A DNA stretch of 64,000 bases from Burkholderiales bacterium. GTDB lineage: Bacteria; Pseudomonadota; Gammaproteobacteria; Burkholderiales; Usitatibacteraceae. How positions within the stretch are numbered: position 1 is the stretch's first letter; each line of letters starts with the position of its first letter. This document shows positions 1-8,534 of this stretch, in pieces. Under the pieces are notes generated by a model. That model was not told where the DNA came from, did no database searches, and was given only the letters and a program-made list of their open reading frames with translations. The DNA lies in the NCBI GenBank assembly GCA_019634955.1, contig JAHCAK010000008.1, forward strand, positions 39,058-103,057. The letters run 5' to 3'. Position numbers and translations under genes: made by a program.

Positions 1-495
1 GACGCGCGCGTGCGCGCCGCCGCCCAGCGCATCAACGACCGCTTCGCCTCGCCGGGGTGCCGGCCCATCGTCCTCAAGATCGAGCACCACGACGCCGAGC
101 GCGTGTACACGCACTATCGCGCCTCGGACTTCTGCTTCGTCTCGAGCCTGCACGACGGGATGAACCTCGTGGCCAAGGAGTTCGTGGCCACCCGCGAGGA
201 CGAGCGCGGCGTGCTGGTCCTGTCGCAGTTCGCCGGCGCCGCGCGGGAACTCCCCGAGGCGTTGATCGTCAATCCCTACGACACCGAGCAGTGCGCGGCC
301 GCCGTGCGCGACGCGCTCACGATGCCGCCCGACGAGCAGCGCGCCCGCATGCGCAGCATGCGGGCCCTGCTCATGGAGTTCAACGTGTACCGCTGGGCCG
401 GGCGGATGCTGCTGGACGCCGCGCGCATGCGCAACCGCCGGCGCCTGGCCGTGGGGAAGCGCGCCCCGGCCGCCCTGCCACCGCCCGCCCGATAG
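1..495 (+). CDS. otsA: Trehalose-6-phosphate synthase, C-terminal part (5' end outside window)
   Basis: The frame is open from base 1, so the start lies upstream and only the last ~164 residues are present. The GT20 signature [16 protein letters not shown] and the following [13 protein letters not shown] stretch match the donor-nucleotide-binding half of OtsA, which joins UDP-glucose (or another NDP-glucose) to glucose-6-phosphate to give trehalose-6-phosphate. The Arg/Ala-rich tail after MRNRRR is poorly conserved in the family. otsB follows 2 bp (GTG) or 23 bp (ATG) after the stop, indicating one trehalose operon. Confidence 0.9.
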   Translation, partial: DARVRAAAQRINDRFASPGCRPIVLKIEHHDAERVYTHYRASDFCFVSSLHDGMNLVAKEFVATREDERGVLVLSQFAGAARELPEALIVNPYDTEQCAAAVRDALTMPPDEQRARMRSMRALLMEFNVYRWAGRMLLDAARMRNRRRLAVGKRAPAALPPPAR

Positions 496-518
496 CCGTG
501 ACGCCCGACAGTCCCGAC

Positions 519-1316
519 ATGGATGCCCCTGCGACTGATCCCGCCGCCGCACGCCCCGGGGCGCCGCCCCTCACGCCGGGCAGCGCCCTCTTCCTCGACA
601 TCGACGGCACGCTCGTGCGCCACGAGGACCACCCCGACGACGTGCGCATCGAGCCGGGCCTCATCGCGCTGCTGGAGCGCCTCGGCGACGCGATGGCCGG
701 CGCCCTCGCCCTCATCAGCGGCCGCTCGCTCGCAGGCATCGACGCCCTCTTCGCGCCGGCGCGCTTCGGGGCGGCAGGCCAGCACGGCGCCGAGCGCCGC
801 AGCGTCGACGGCACGCTGCACTGCCACGCCGGCCCCGCGGACCGCCTGCGCGAGCCCGCCGCGCGGCTGCGCCGGCTGGTCGCCGCCCAGCCGGGCCTTC
901 TCCTCGAGGAGAAGGGGGCGACGCTCGCGCTCCACTACCGCAACGCCCCGCAGGCGGCCGCGCTGGCCGAGCGCGAGGCGCACGCCATCGTCCGCGAGCT
1001 GGGCGAGGATTTCGAGCTGCAGGCCGGCAAGTTCGTGCTCGAGGTGAAGCCCAGCGGCAAGGACAAGGGCACCGCCATCGCCGAGTTCCTGGCGGAGCCG
1101 CCCTTCGCCGGCCGCACGCCCGTGTTCGTCGGCGACGACCTCACCGACGAGCTGGGATTCGCGCTGGTGAACCGCGTGGGCGGCGAGTCGGTCAAGGTGG
1201 GGGCGGGCCCCACGCGCGCACGCTGGCGCCTCTCCGGCGCGGACGAGGTGCGGCGCTGGCTGGCCGCCTTCGTCGCGGACGGCACGACGGATCCACGAGG
1301 GAGCGAAAGGGCATGA
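519..1316 (+). CDS. otsB: Trehalose-6-phosphate phosphatase
   Basis: HAD-superfamily phosphatase of 265 residues, the usual OtsB size. The nucleophile motif LFLDIDGTLV is near residues 26-35. The cap region is followed by the Lys motif LEVKPSGKDKGTAI and the acidic motif VFVGDDLTDE. It removes phosphate from trehalose-6-phosphate, completing the pathway begun by OtsA. The start could be GTG at 498 or ATG at 519; ATG is preferred because little before it looks conserved. The stop overlaps the next start by 4 nt (ATGA), implying translational coupling to the GH15 enzyme. Confidence 0.9.
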   Translation: MDAPATDPAAARPGAPPLTPGSALFLDIDGTLVRHEDHPDDVRIEPGLIALLERLGDAMAGALALISGRSLAGIDALFAPARFGAAGQHGAERRSVDGTLHCHAGPADRLREPAARLRRLVAAQPGLLLEEKGATLALHYRNAPQAAALAEREAHAIVRELGEDFELQAGKFVLEVKPSGKDKGTAIAEFLAEPPFAGRTPVFVGDDLTDELGFALVNRVGGESVKVGAGPTRARWRLSGADEVRRWLAAFVADGTTDPRGSERA

Positions 1317-3097
1317 GCAACCTGCAACTGGGCGTCATCGGCAATTCCAGCGTCGGCGCGCTCGTCGACGGCGGGGGCGAGATCGTGTGGGGATGCATGC
1401 CGCGCCTGGACGGCGACGCGGCCTTCTGCTCGCTCCTTCGCCCGCGCGAGGACAGCGCGGACTTCGGCTTCGCCGCCGTCGAGCTGAGCTGGCTGGAGCG
1501 TACCGAGCAGGAGTACCTCCCCAACACGCCCATCCTCGTGACGCGGCTCTTCGACGACCGCGGCGGCGCGGTCGAGATCGTCGACTTCGCCCCGCGCTTC
1601 CGCCAGTACGGGCGCCTCTTCTGCCCGGCGCAGCTCGTGCGCATCGTGCGGCCGCTCGCGGGCAGCCCGCGCATCACGGTGCGCATGCGCCCGGCCGACG
1701 ACTACGGGCGCCGCCGGCCCGAGGTGACCTCGGGCTCCAACCACATCCGCTACGTGGGCACGGCCAACGTGCTGCGCCTCACCACCGACTGCTCGATCAC
1801 GGCGGTGCTGGAGGAGATGCCCTTCGTGCTGCGCGACGCGCTCTCCTTCGTGCTGGGCCCCGACGAGACGATGCAGGGGTCGGTCGCGGAGGTGGCGCGA
1901 CGCTTCCTCGAGCTCACCGACGACTACTGGCACGACTGGGTGCGCGACCTCTCCATCCCCTTCGAGTGGCAGGAGGAGATCATCCGCGCCGCCATCACGC
2001 TCAAGCTCGCGGCCTTCGACGACACCGGCGCCGTGGTGGCGGCCCTCACCACCTCGATCCCCGAGTCGCCCGGGAGCGGCCGCAACTGGGACTACCGCTT
2101 CTGCTGGCTGCGCGACGCCTACTTCGTCGTGAACGCCCTGAACCGCCTCAACGCCACGCGCACGATGGAGCGCTACCTCGGCTACATCATCAACGTGGCC
2201 GCCTCGAGCGAGGGGCGCCTGCAGCCCGTCTACCGCATCTCGGGCCGCGCGGACCTCGACGAGCACATCGTCGAGTGGCTGCCCGGCTACCGCGGCATGG
2301 GGCCGGTGCGGGTGGGCAACCAGGCCTGGCAGCAGGTGCAGAACGACGTCTACGGCTCGGCCATCCTCGCGGCCACGCACGCCTTCTTCGACCGGCGCCT
2401 CGCCAAGGTCGGCAACGCCGGGCTCTTCCGGCGGCTCGAGGTGCTGGGCGAGCGCGCCGCGGCGCTGTGGGACCAGCCCGACGCGGGGCTGTGGGAGCTG
2501 CGCGGCTCGGCCCACGTGCACACCTTCTCGGCCGTCATGTGCTGGGTGGCCTGCGACCGGCTGGCCAAGATCGCGCGGCGCCTCGGCCTGGCGGAGGCCA
2601 CGCACCGGTGGCGCACCAAGGCCGACGCGATCCACGCCGGCATCTGCGCGCGGGCGTGGTCGGAGAAGCGGGGCAGCTTCGTCGCGACGTTCGATGGCGA
2701 CATCATGGACGCGAGCCTGCTGCTGCTCGCGGAGCTGGGGTTCGTCGCCGCCTCCGACCCGCGCTTCGCCGGCACCGTCGCGGCCGTGGAGAAGGACCTG
2801 CGCCGCGGCGACGTCCTCTTCCGCTACACGCAGGCCGACGATTTCGGCGAGCCGGAGAATGCCTTCCTCGTCTGCACCTTCTGGTACATCGACGCGCTCG
2901 CGGCGCTGGGCCGCCGCGACGAGGCGCGCGCGCTCTTCGAGAAGACGCTCGACAAGCGCAACCGCCTGGGGCTCCTCTCCGAGGACGTGAACCCGGTCAC
3001 GGGCGAGCTGTGGGGCAACTTCCCGCAGACCTACAGCATGGTGGGGCTCATCAACTGCGCGACGCGGCTCTCCATCCCCTGGGACCAGGCGTTCTGA
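1313..3097 (+). CDS. Glycoside hydrolase family 15 protein (glucoamylase/trehalase-like)
   Basis: A 594-residue cytoplasmic protein without signal peptide. It begins with an N-terminal beta-rich domain (IGNSSVGALVDGGGEIVWGCMPRLD). The (alpha/alpha)6 catalytic domain carries the family motif RNWDYRFCWLRDA (about residues 257-269), the WLPGYRGMGPVRVGNQAWQQ segment, and a C-terminal Glu-containing stretch. In GH15 members beside otsAB the substrate may be trehalose or alpha-glucans; the sequence alone does not decide. The start overlaps the otsB stop, so synthesis and hydrolysis of trehalose may be co-expressed, for example for stress turnover. Confidence 0.88.
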   Translation: MSNLQLGVIGNSSVGALVDGGGEIVWGCMPRLDGDAAFCSLLRPREDSADFGFAAVELSWLERTEQEYLPNTPILVTRLFDDRGGAVEIVDFAPRFRQYGRLFCPAQLVRIVRPLAGSPRITVRMRPADDYGRRRPEVTSGSNHIRYVGTANVLRLTTDCSITAVLEEMPFVLRDALSFVLGPDETMQGSVAEVARRFLELTDDYWHDWVRDLSIPFEWQEEIIRAAITLKLAAFDDTGAVVAALTTSIPESPGSGRNWDYRFCWLRDAYFVVNALNRLNATRTMERYLGYIINVAASSEGRLQPVYRISGRADLDEHIVEWLPGYRGMGPVRVGNQAWQQVQNDVYGSAILAATHAFFDRRLAKVGNAGLFRRLEVLGERAAALWDQPDAGLWELRGSAHVHTFSAVMCWVACDRLAKIARRLGLAEATHRWRTKADAIHAGICARAWSEKRGSFVATFDGDIMDASLLLLAELGFVAASDPRFAGTVAAVEKDLRRGDVLFRYTQADDFGEPENAFLVCTFWYIDALAALGRRDEARALFEKTLDKRNRLGLLSEDVNPVTGELWGNFPQTYSMVGLINCATRLSIPWDQAF

Positions 3098-3107
3098 GGC
3101 GGGCGTG

Positions 3108-4001
3108 ATGCGCATCGGCATCGACCTGGGCGGCACCAAGGCGGAGATCGCGGCCTTCGACGCGCAGGGCCGCGAGAGGCTTCGAAGGCGCATTCCGTCG
3201 CCATCGGGCGCCTACGAAGGCGCGCTCGCCGCGCTGGCCGCGCTGGTGACGGACGCCGAGCGCGACCTCGGGGTGACGGCCACGGTGGGCGTCGGCCACC
3301 CCGGCGTCGTCGACCCCGCCACCGGCATCCTGCGCAATGCCTTCGCCACCGCCTTCAACGACCGGCCGTTCAAGGCCGACCTCTCGCGGCTCCTCGGTCG
3401 CGAGGTGCGCTTCGAGAACGACGCCAACTGCCTCGCGCTCTCGGAGGCGATCGACGGCGCGGCGGCCGGCTTCGGCGTCGTCTTCGGGGTCATCCTCGGC
3501 ACCGGCGCGGGCGGCGGCATCGTGGTCGACGGAAAGGTGCTTCGCGGCCGGCACGGCCTCGCGGGCGAGTGGGGCCACAACCCGTTGCCGTGGATGACGG
3601 CGGAGGAGTTCCCGGGGCTTCGCTGCAACTGCGGGCGCGTGGGGTGCCTCGAGCGCTTCGTCTCCGGGCCGGGCATGGCCGACGACCACGAGCGCGTGAC
3701 GGGGAGCCGGAAGTCGCCCGCGGAGATCGCGGCCGCCGCCGCCGCGGGCGACGCGGCCTGCGCGGCGACGCTCGAGCGGCACCAATCGCGCCTCGGGCGC
3801 GCCCTCGCGCACGTCGTGAACCTCGTGGACCCGGACGTGATCGTGCTGGGTGGAGGCGTGTCGCAGCTCGCGCACCTCTACCGGGCGGTGCCGCCGGTCA
3901 TCGCGGCGCACGCCTACGCGGGCGGCTCGCCGCCCGTGGTCCAGGCGCTGCACGGCGATTCGAGCGGCGTGCGCGGTGCCGCGATGCTCTGGCCCGCGTG
4001 A
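3108..4001 (+). CDS. ROK family sugar kinase (fructokinase/glucokinase-like)
   Basis: A 297-residue ROK kinase. The phosphate-binding motif IGIDLGGTKAE is at the N-terminus, followed by GVGHPGVVDP, the ENDANC sugar-binding motif and GTGAGGGIVVDG. The ROK zinc site is GEWGHN plus CNCGRVGC (Cys 173, 175, 180). It phosphorylates a hexose with ATP; placement after a GH15 enzyme suggests it traps the released sugar. ATG 3108 is preferred over the adjacent GTG at 3105. It lies 10 bp after the GH15 stop and closes the trehalose operon. Exact substrate is not deducible; mannokinase/fructokinase and glucokinase are all possible. Confidence 0.85.
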   Translation: MRIGIDLGGTKAEIAAFDAQGRERLRRRIPSPSGAYEGALAALAALVTDAERDLGVTATVGVGHPGVVDPATGILRNAFATAFNDRPFKADLSRLLGREVRFENDANCLALSEAIDGAAAGFGVVFGVILGTGAGGGIVVDGKVLRGRHGLAGEWGHNPLPWMTAEEFPGLRCNCGRVGCLERFVSGPGMADDHERVTGSRKSPAEIAAAAAAGDAACAATLERHQSRLGRALAHVVNLVDPDVIVLGGGVSQLAHLYRAVPPVIAAHAYAGGSPPVVQALHGDSSGVRGAAMLWPA

Positions 4002-4008
4002 GGCGCGG

Positions 4009-4551
4009 TCAGGCCTTGCGCTTCGGCGGCTTGTAGCGCTTCACGCCCTTCACGATCTCGGCCTTCGCCTCCTCGGGCCCCACCCAGCCCTCGATCTTCA
4101 CCCACTTGCCCGCCTCCAGGTCCTTGTAGTGGGCGAAGAAGTGCGTGATCTGCTGCAGCAGCATCTCCGGCAGGTCGCGCGGCGTCTCGATGTCGCGGTA
4201 GAGCGGCGTGAGCTTGTCGATGGGCACCGCCAGCAGCTTCATGTCGCCGCCGGCCTCGTCGGTCATCTTGAGCATGCCGATGGGGCGGCAGCGCACCACG
4301 ACGCCGGGAATGAGCGCGAAGGGCGTGATGACGAGGACGTCCACCGGGTCGCCGTCGTCGGAGAGCGTGTGCGGGATGTAGCCGTAGTTGCACGGGTAGT
4401 GCATGGCCGTCTGCACGAAGCGGTCGACGAAGAGCGCGCCGGTGGCCTTGTCCACCTCGAACTTGATGGGGTCGGCGTGGGCCGGGATCTCGATGATCAC
4501 GTTGAAGTCGTTGGGGATGTCGTTGCCGGCGTTGACGCGGTCGAGGTACAT
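4009..4551 (-). CDS. ppa: Inorganic pyrophosphatase (family I)
   Basis: A 180-residue soluble pyrophosphatase that hydrolyses PPi to drive biosynthetic reactions. Family I residues are present: an [16 protein letters not shown] opening, a [19 protein letters not shown] segment with the metal-binding aspartates, and the KVIEGW-like C-terminal region. ATG 4551 gives the typical N-terminus ([21 protein letters not shown]); the frame stays open upstream but that extension is not conserved-looking. It converges on the ROK kinase gene (8 bp apart) and diverges from the HNH gene. A GATAAT-like -10 lies on the minus strand at 4625-4630. Confidence 0.95.
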   Translation of the reverse strand: MYLDRVNAGNDIPNDFNVIIEIPAHADPIKFEVDKATGALFVDRFVQTAMHYPCNYGYIPHTLSDDGDPVDVLVITPFALIPGVVVRCRPIGMLKMTDEAGGDMKLLAVPIDKLTPLYRDIETPRDLPEMLLQQITHFFAHYKDLEAGKWVKIEGWVGPEEAKAEIVKGVKRYKPPKRKA

Positions 4552-4672
4552 GGCGGGGCTTTCGGTGGGGTCGCGGGAGAGGGGGGCGACCGGATGTGGT
4601 AAATTGCGGAGGCCTCTGCGCGGCATTATCGCAAGTTCCCGATTTGACTGGCAAAACAGCCGTTTCAAAACG

Positions 4673-5251
4673 ATGAACCGAGCGCTTCCCCTCATCCTCA
4701 CGCTGGACCAGCACGGCGTCCCGCACCGCTGGGTCACCTGGCAGCAGGCGGTGTGGTACTACGCCAAGGAGCGCGTGGCCTGGGAGACGGGCCGCGAGGC
4801 CTTCACGATCTGGGGCGGGCGCTCCCACCTCACCGGCGAGCGCTCCTTCATCACGGCGAACTCGATCATCGCCATCCGCGGCAAGGCGCTCGCGATCAAG
4901 GGCTTCCACGCCACGCCGCCGCTCAACAACCGCGAGCTCTTCCACCGCGACCGCGCCGTGTGCGCCTTCTGCGGCGGCCTCTTCCCGCCGCAGAAGCTCA
5001 CCTGCGACCACATCCTGCCGCTGTCCCGCGGCGGCCGCGACACCTGGATGAACGTGGTGACCGCCTGCCGCACCTGCAACCAGCGCAAGGGCAACCGCAC
5101 GCCGGAGGAATCGCGCATGCACCTGCTCTACGCGCCCTACGTGCCCAACCGCGCCGAATTCCTCATCCTCGCCAACCGCCGCATCCTCGCCGACCAGATG
5201 GAGTTCCTGAAGCAGCACGTGTCGGCCAACTCGAGGTTGCACGCGGCTTGA
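4673..5251 (+). CDS. HNH endonuclease
   Basis: A 192-residue protein with a C-terminal HNH nuclease fold. It has a zinc Cys pair in CAFCGG, the catalytic [10 protein letters not shown] motif, and a second Cys pair in [13 protein letters not shown]. The N-terminal ~95 residues ([18 protein letters not shown]) form a partner domain of unknown function seen in many stand-alone bacterial HNH proteins. There are no restriction or phage genes next to it, so the role may be housekeeping DNA processing or defence. ATG 4673 begins just where the conserved sequence starts. It is transcribed divergently from ppa with 121 bp between the starts. Confidence 0.85.
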   Translation: MNRALPLILTLDQHGVPHRWVTWQQAVWYYAKERVAWETGREAFTIWGGRSHLTGERSFITANSIIAIRGKALAIKGFHATPPLNNRELFHRDRAVCAFCGGLFPPQKLTCDHILPLSRGGRDTWMNVVTACRTCNQRKGNRTPEESRMHLLYAPYVPNRAEFLILANRRILADQMEFLKQHVSANSRLHAA

Positions 5252-5264
5252 GTTCGTGGGGACG

Positions 5265-5304
5265 GGCCGGCTTCTCTTTCGACTCCGCGAAAGAGAAACC
5301 GGCC
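5265..5304. terminator. Bidirectional hairpin between HNH gene and menE
   Basis: Seventeen-base arms (GGCCGG-C-TTCTCTTTCG / CGAAAGAGAA-A-CCGGCC) pair with one C/A mismatch around a short loop. It sits exactly between two convergent genes (stops at 5251 and 5313), so it probably ends both transcripts. The pyrimidine-rich/purine-rich inner arm resembles the longer hairpins at 13032 and 14720. Confidence 0.65.
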
Positions 5305-5312
5305 TCCCCGGA

Positions 5313-6680
5313 TCAGCGCCGTGCCGACTTGAGGGCCGCCCGGTCCGGCTTGCCGTTGGCGAGGCGGGGGATGGCGTCGACGAAGGCGATGCGCGGGATC
5401 TTGTAGCGCGCGAGGCGCGGGGCGAGGAAGGCGCGCAGGTCGGGTTCGCCCGGCGCACGCAGTTCCACGAAGGCGAGCGGCGCTTCCCCCCACTGTTCGT
5501 CCGGCACGCCGACCACCACCGCGTCGGCGACGGCGGGGTGCTCGCGCAACGCGTGCTCGATCTCGGCCGGGTAGACGTTCTCGCCGCCGGAGATGATGAG
5601 GTCGTCGCGGCGCGAGAGCACGCGCAGGCAGCCGTCGCCGTCGATCTCGCCCAGGTCGCCCGTGCGCAGCCACCCGTCGCGCAGGCTCGCCGCGGTGGCC
5701 TCCGGGTCGTCGAGGTAGCCTCGCATCACCATGGGCCCGCGCAGCTCGATCACGCCGTCGGCGGCGATGCGAAGCTCGACGCCCGGGAGCGCCTGCCCCG
5801 CCGTGCGCCGCTGCGCATCGCTCGCGCCCGGCCGCACGAGGGTCGCCATCGCGCAGGATTCGGTGAGCCCGTAGCTCGCCATCGCCTGGGGGCAGGCTTC
5901 CAGCAGCGCCGGGCTCACGGGCCCGCCGCCCACGACCACGGCGCGCACGCGGTGCGGCAACGGGCGGCCGCCGCGCGCCCCGAGGATCCTGCGCAGCGTC
6001 GCGTCGACCACCGACAGGTGCGTGACCCCGTGGTCCTCGATCGCGCGGTCGAGCGCTTCGGCGGAGAAGTCGTCCGGCAACGCCACGCACGCGCCGGCGA
6101 GCAGGCACCGGTGCACGATGCCCAGCCCGCCCACGTGGAAGAACGGCAGCGACGCGAGCCAGCGGTCGCCCGGCGCCAGCGGCAGCACGGCGCCCGAGGC
6201 GCGCGCCGAGGCGAGCTGGTTGCCGCGCGTGAGCACCGCGCCCTTCGGCCGCCCGGTCGTGCCGGAGGTGAAGAGGATGGCCGCGTCGCGCGCCGGGTCG
6301 TCGTGGCCCGCCACCGGCTCGCCGTCGCCGGGCGCGAGAGCCCGCCACTCGGGGAAGGAGACGAGCCTCCTTGCCCCGATCTCCCGGGACGCGAGCGCGT
6401 CGTCCGCGATCACGAGGCGCAGCCCCGCGCGCGCCGCCTGCCAGCGGATCTCCGCATCCGCTAGCCGCGTGTTGAGGGGCACGAGCACCGCGCCCGCCCG
6501 CGGCACGGCGAGCGCGATCACGATCCACTCGATGGCGTTGCCGGCCCACAGGCCCACGCGCGCGCCCTCGGCCACGCCGAGCGCGCGAAGCTTCCCGGTG
6601 GCTTCGCGCACGCGCGCCTCGAGCGCCGCGTACGGGACGCTCTCTTCGCCGGCGACGATCGCGGGCGCCCCGCCCGTCAC
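5313..6680 (-). CDS. menE: o-Succinylbenzoate--CoA ligase
   Basis: An acyl-adenylate-forming enzyme of 455 residues that activates o-succinylbenzoate with ATP and CoA for MenB. Family motifs are present: the P-loop-like ILFTSGTTGRPKGA, ASYGLTESCA, the core GWLRTGDLGEIDGDG, the hinge RRDDLIISGGENVYPAEIE, and the C-terminal lysine motif RLANGKPDRAAL. The start is GTG 6680, overlapping the menC stop as GTGA, so the two are translationally coupled. Position in the men operon makes MenE much more likely than another acyl-CoA synthetase. Last gene of the operon; the hairpin at 5265 follows. Confidence 0.9.
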   Translation of the reverse strand: MTGGAPAIVAGEESVPYAALEARVREATGKLRALGVAEGARVGLWAGNAIEWIVIALAVPRAGAVLVPLNTRLADAEIRWQAARAGLRLVIADDALASREIGARRLVSFPEWRALAPGDGEPVAGHDDPARDAAILFTSGTTGRPKGAVLTRGNQLASARASGAVLPLAPGDRWLASLPFFHVGGLGIVHRCLLAGACVALPDDFSAEALDRAIEDHGVTHLSVVDATLRRILGARGGRPLPHRVRAVVVGGGPVSPALLEACPQAMASYGLTESCAMATLVRPGASDAQRRTAGQALPGVELRIAADGVIELRGPMVMRGYLDDPEATAASLRDGWLRTGDLGEIDGDGCLRVLSRRDDLIISGGENVYPAEIEHALREHPAVADAVVVGVPDEQWGEAPLAFVELRAPGEPDLRAFLAPRLARYKIPRIAFVDAIPRLANGKPDRAALKSARR

Positions 6681-7648
6681 GGCTCGCGCTCCCGCAATCC
6701 CACGCCGAGGCCGGGCGAATCCGGCAATCGCATCTCGCCCCCCGCGGGAGGGTCCAGCCCTTCGACGGGCGCCTCCTCGAGGAGCCCCGCCGTCGCGAGC
6801 CCGTGCGCGCGCTCCGGCCCGGGCAGGCTCGCGGCGAGGTGGAGCGCGCCCGCGACGCCGACGGGCGATTCCAGGATCGAGGTCACCACCACGCCCAGCC
6901 CCGCCTCGATCGCCTCGACCGCGAGCTCGCGCGAGGGGCGGATGCCGCCCAGCGCCATGGGCTTCAGCACGAGGAAATCGGCACTGCGCGATCGCACCAC
7001 CTCGCGGCCCCCGGCGAGCGTGCGGGCGTCCGCCGCCACCGGCACGTTGGCGCGCCGGCCCACGGCGCGCAGGTCGCCCGCCACCGGGTCCTCGACGTAC
7101 TGGATGTCGCAGCGCTCCACCGCGGCGAGCACGCGAAGCGCCGTGGCCTCGTCCCACGCGCCGTTGGCGTCCAGCCGGAGGGCGATGCCGTCGCCCACGC
7201 AGGCGCGCACGGCGAGCACGCGCGCGATGTCCTCGTCCGGAAGCGCCGCGCCGACCTTCATCTTGAGCGTGCGGAAGCCCGCCGCCACCGCCCGTGCCGC
7301 CTCCTCGACGCAGGCCTCGACGCCGGCGGCGAAGAGGAGCGCGTTCACGGCGACCCGCGGCCGCGGGCGGTCGCAGAGCACCCAGGCGAGCGGCCGCCCG
7401 AAGCGCTGCGCCTCGAGGTCCAGCGCCGCGAGGTCGAAGGCGGCGTCGCGGTACGGGCCGGCCTCGAGCGCCGCCGCGAGCGACTCGGAAGTCACCTCCC
7501 CGAGGGGCGCAGCCTCCCCGAAGCCCACGCGGCCGTCGTCGCCCTCCGCGCGCAGCCACGCGCCGCGCCGCACTTTCCACGCCCCCGCGCCCGTGGCGAC
7601 GGTCTCGCGGAAGGCGAGCGCGTAGGGGATGAAGGCGTGGCCGCGCAC
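6677..7648 (-). CDS. menC: o-Succinylbenzoate synthase
   Basis: Enolase-superfamily dehydratase of 323 residues converting SHCHC to o-succinylbenzoate. It shows the KMKVG (KxK) motif, the metal ligands in LDANGAW and YVEDPV, an ADARTL segment, and the second catalytic lysine in FLVLKPMALGG. Length is typical for MenC. The GTG start at 7648 lies 10 bp after the menB stop; the stop overlaps the menE start. It could be confused with dipeptide epimerases of the same superfamily, but the operon context settles it. Confidence 0.9.
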   Translation of the reverse strand: MRGHAFIPYALAFRETVATGAGAWKVRRGAWLRAEGDDGRVGFGEAAPLGEVTSESLAAALEAGPYRDAAFDLAALDLEAQRFGRPLAWVLCDRPRPRVAVNALLFAAGVEACVEEAARAVAAGFRTLKMKVGAALPDEDIARVLAVRACVGDGIALRLDANGAWDEATALRVLAAVERCDIQYVEDPVAGDLRAVGRRANVPVAADARTLAGGREVVRSRSADFLVLKPMALGGIRPSRELAVEAIEAGLGVVVTSILESPVGVAGALHLAASLPGPERAHGLATAGLLEEAPVEGLDPPAGGEMRLPDSPGLGVGLREREP

Positions 7649-7658
7649 GGCGGGCGCG

Positions 7659-8534
7659 TCAGGGCACGCGCTTGAACTTCCCGAAGTCGGGGCGGCGCTT
7701 CTCGACGTAGGCGTTGCGGCCCTCCTGCGCCTCCTCGCTCATGTAGTAGAGCAGCGTCGCGTTGCCCGCGAGCTCCTGCACGCCCGACTCGCCGTCGTAC
7801 ACCGCGTTGAAGGCGCTCTTCAGGCAGCGCAGCGCGAGAGGGCTGTGCTGCAGGATCTCGCGGCACATGGCCACCGTCGCGCGCTCGAGGTCCGCCAGCG
7901 GCACGACCTCGTTCACCAGCCCCATCGCGAGCGCCTGCCGCGCGTCGTACTGGCGGCAGGTGAACCAGATCTCCTTCGCCTTCTTGGGCCCCACGAGATC
8001 GGCGAGGATGCTCGAGCCGAAGCCGCCGTCGAAGCTGCCCACGCGCGGGCCCGTCTGGCCGAAGCGCGCGTTGTCGGCCGCGATCGTGATGTCGCACACC
8101 ACGTGCAGCACGTGGCCGCCGCCGATGGCGTAGCCCGCCACCATCGCGATCACGGGCTTGGGACAGGAGCGGATCATCTTCTGCAGGTCCAGCACGTTGA
8201 GGCGCGGCACGCCGTCCAGCCCCACGTAGCCCTTGTCGCCGCGGATGCGCTGGTCGCCGCCTGAGCAGAAGGCGAGGTCGCCCGCGCCGGTGAGGAGGAT
8301 CACCCCGATGTCCGGGTCCTCGTGCGCGTCCTTGAACGCGCGCACCAGCTCGTGGAGCGTCGTCGGCCGGAAGGCGTTTCGCACCTCGGGCCGGTTGATC
8401 GTGAGCTTCGCGATGCCCTCGGCCTTGTGGTACAGGATGTCCTCGAACTCGCCCACGGCCTTCCATTTCGCGGCCGGCTTCACCGTCGAGCGGGCCGGGT
8501 CGGGCTTCACCTTCTTCGTGCTCTTCTTCGTCAT
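7659..8534 (-). CDS. menB: 1,4-Dihydroxy-2-naphthoyl-CoA synthase
   Basis: Crotonase-fold enzyme of 291 residues that cyclises o-succinylbenzoyl-CoA to DHNA-CoA. Recognisable MenB features are [12 protein letters not shown], the oxyanion-hole stretch [36 protein letters not shown], and the MenB-specific [16 protein letters not shown] segment. The first ~25 residues are Lys-rich and variable. ATG 8534 overlaps the stop of the menD-menH fusion (ATGA). Downstream is menC. The family identity is among the most secure in the window. Confidence 0.95.
   Translation of the reverse strand: MTKKSTKKVKPDPARSTVKPAAKWKAVGEFEDILYHKAEGIAKLTINRPEVRNAFRPTTLHELVRAFKDAHEDPDIGVILLTGAGDLAFCSGGDQRIRGDKGYVGLDGVPRLNVLDLQKMIRSCPKPVIAMVAGYAIGGGHVLHVVCDITIAADNARFGQTGPRVGSFDGGFGSSILADLVGPKKAKEIWFTCRQYDARQALAMGLVNEVVPLADLERATVAMCREILQHSPLALRCLKSAFNAVYDGESGVQELAGNATLLYYMSEEAQEGRNAYVEKRRPDFGKFKRVP

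Noticed and set aside
935..3193. Long open minus-strand frame opposite otsB and the GH15 gene
   Set aside because: Its translation is rich in Arg, His, Glu and Val with no motif, as expected from the antisense of GC-rich coding DNA; the plus-strand proteins match known families.
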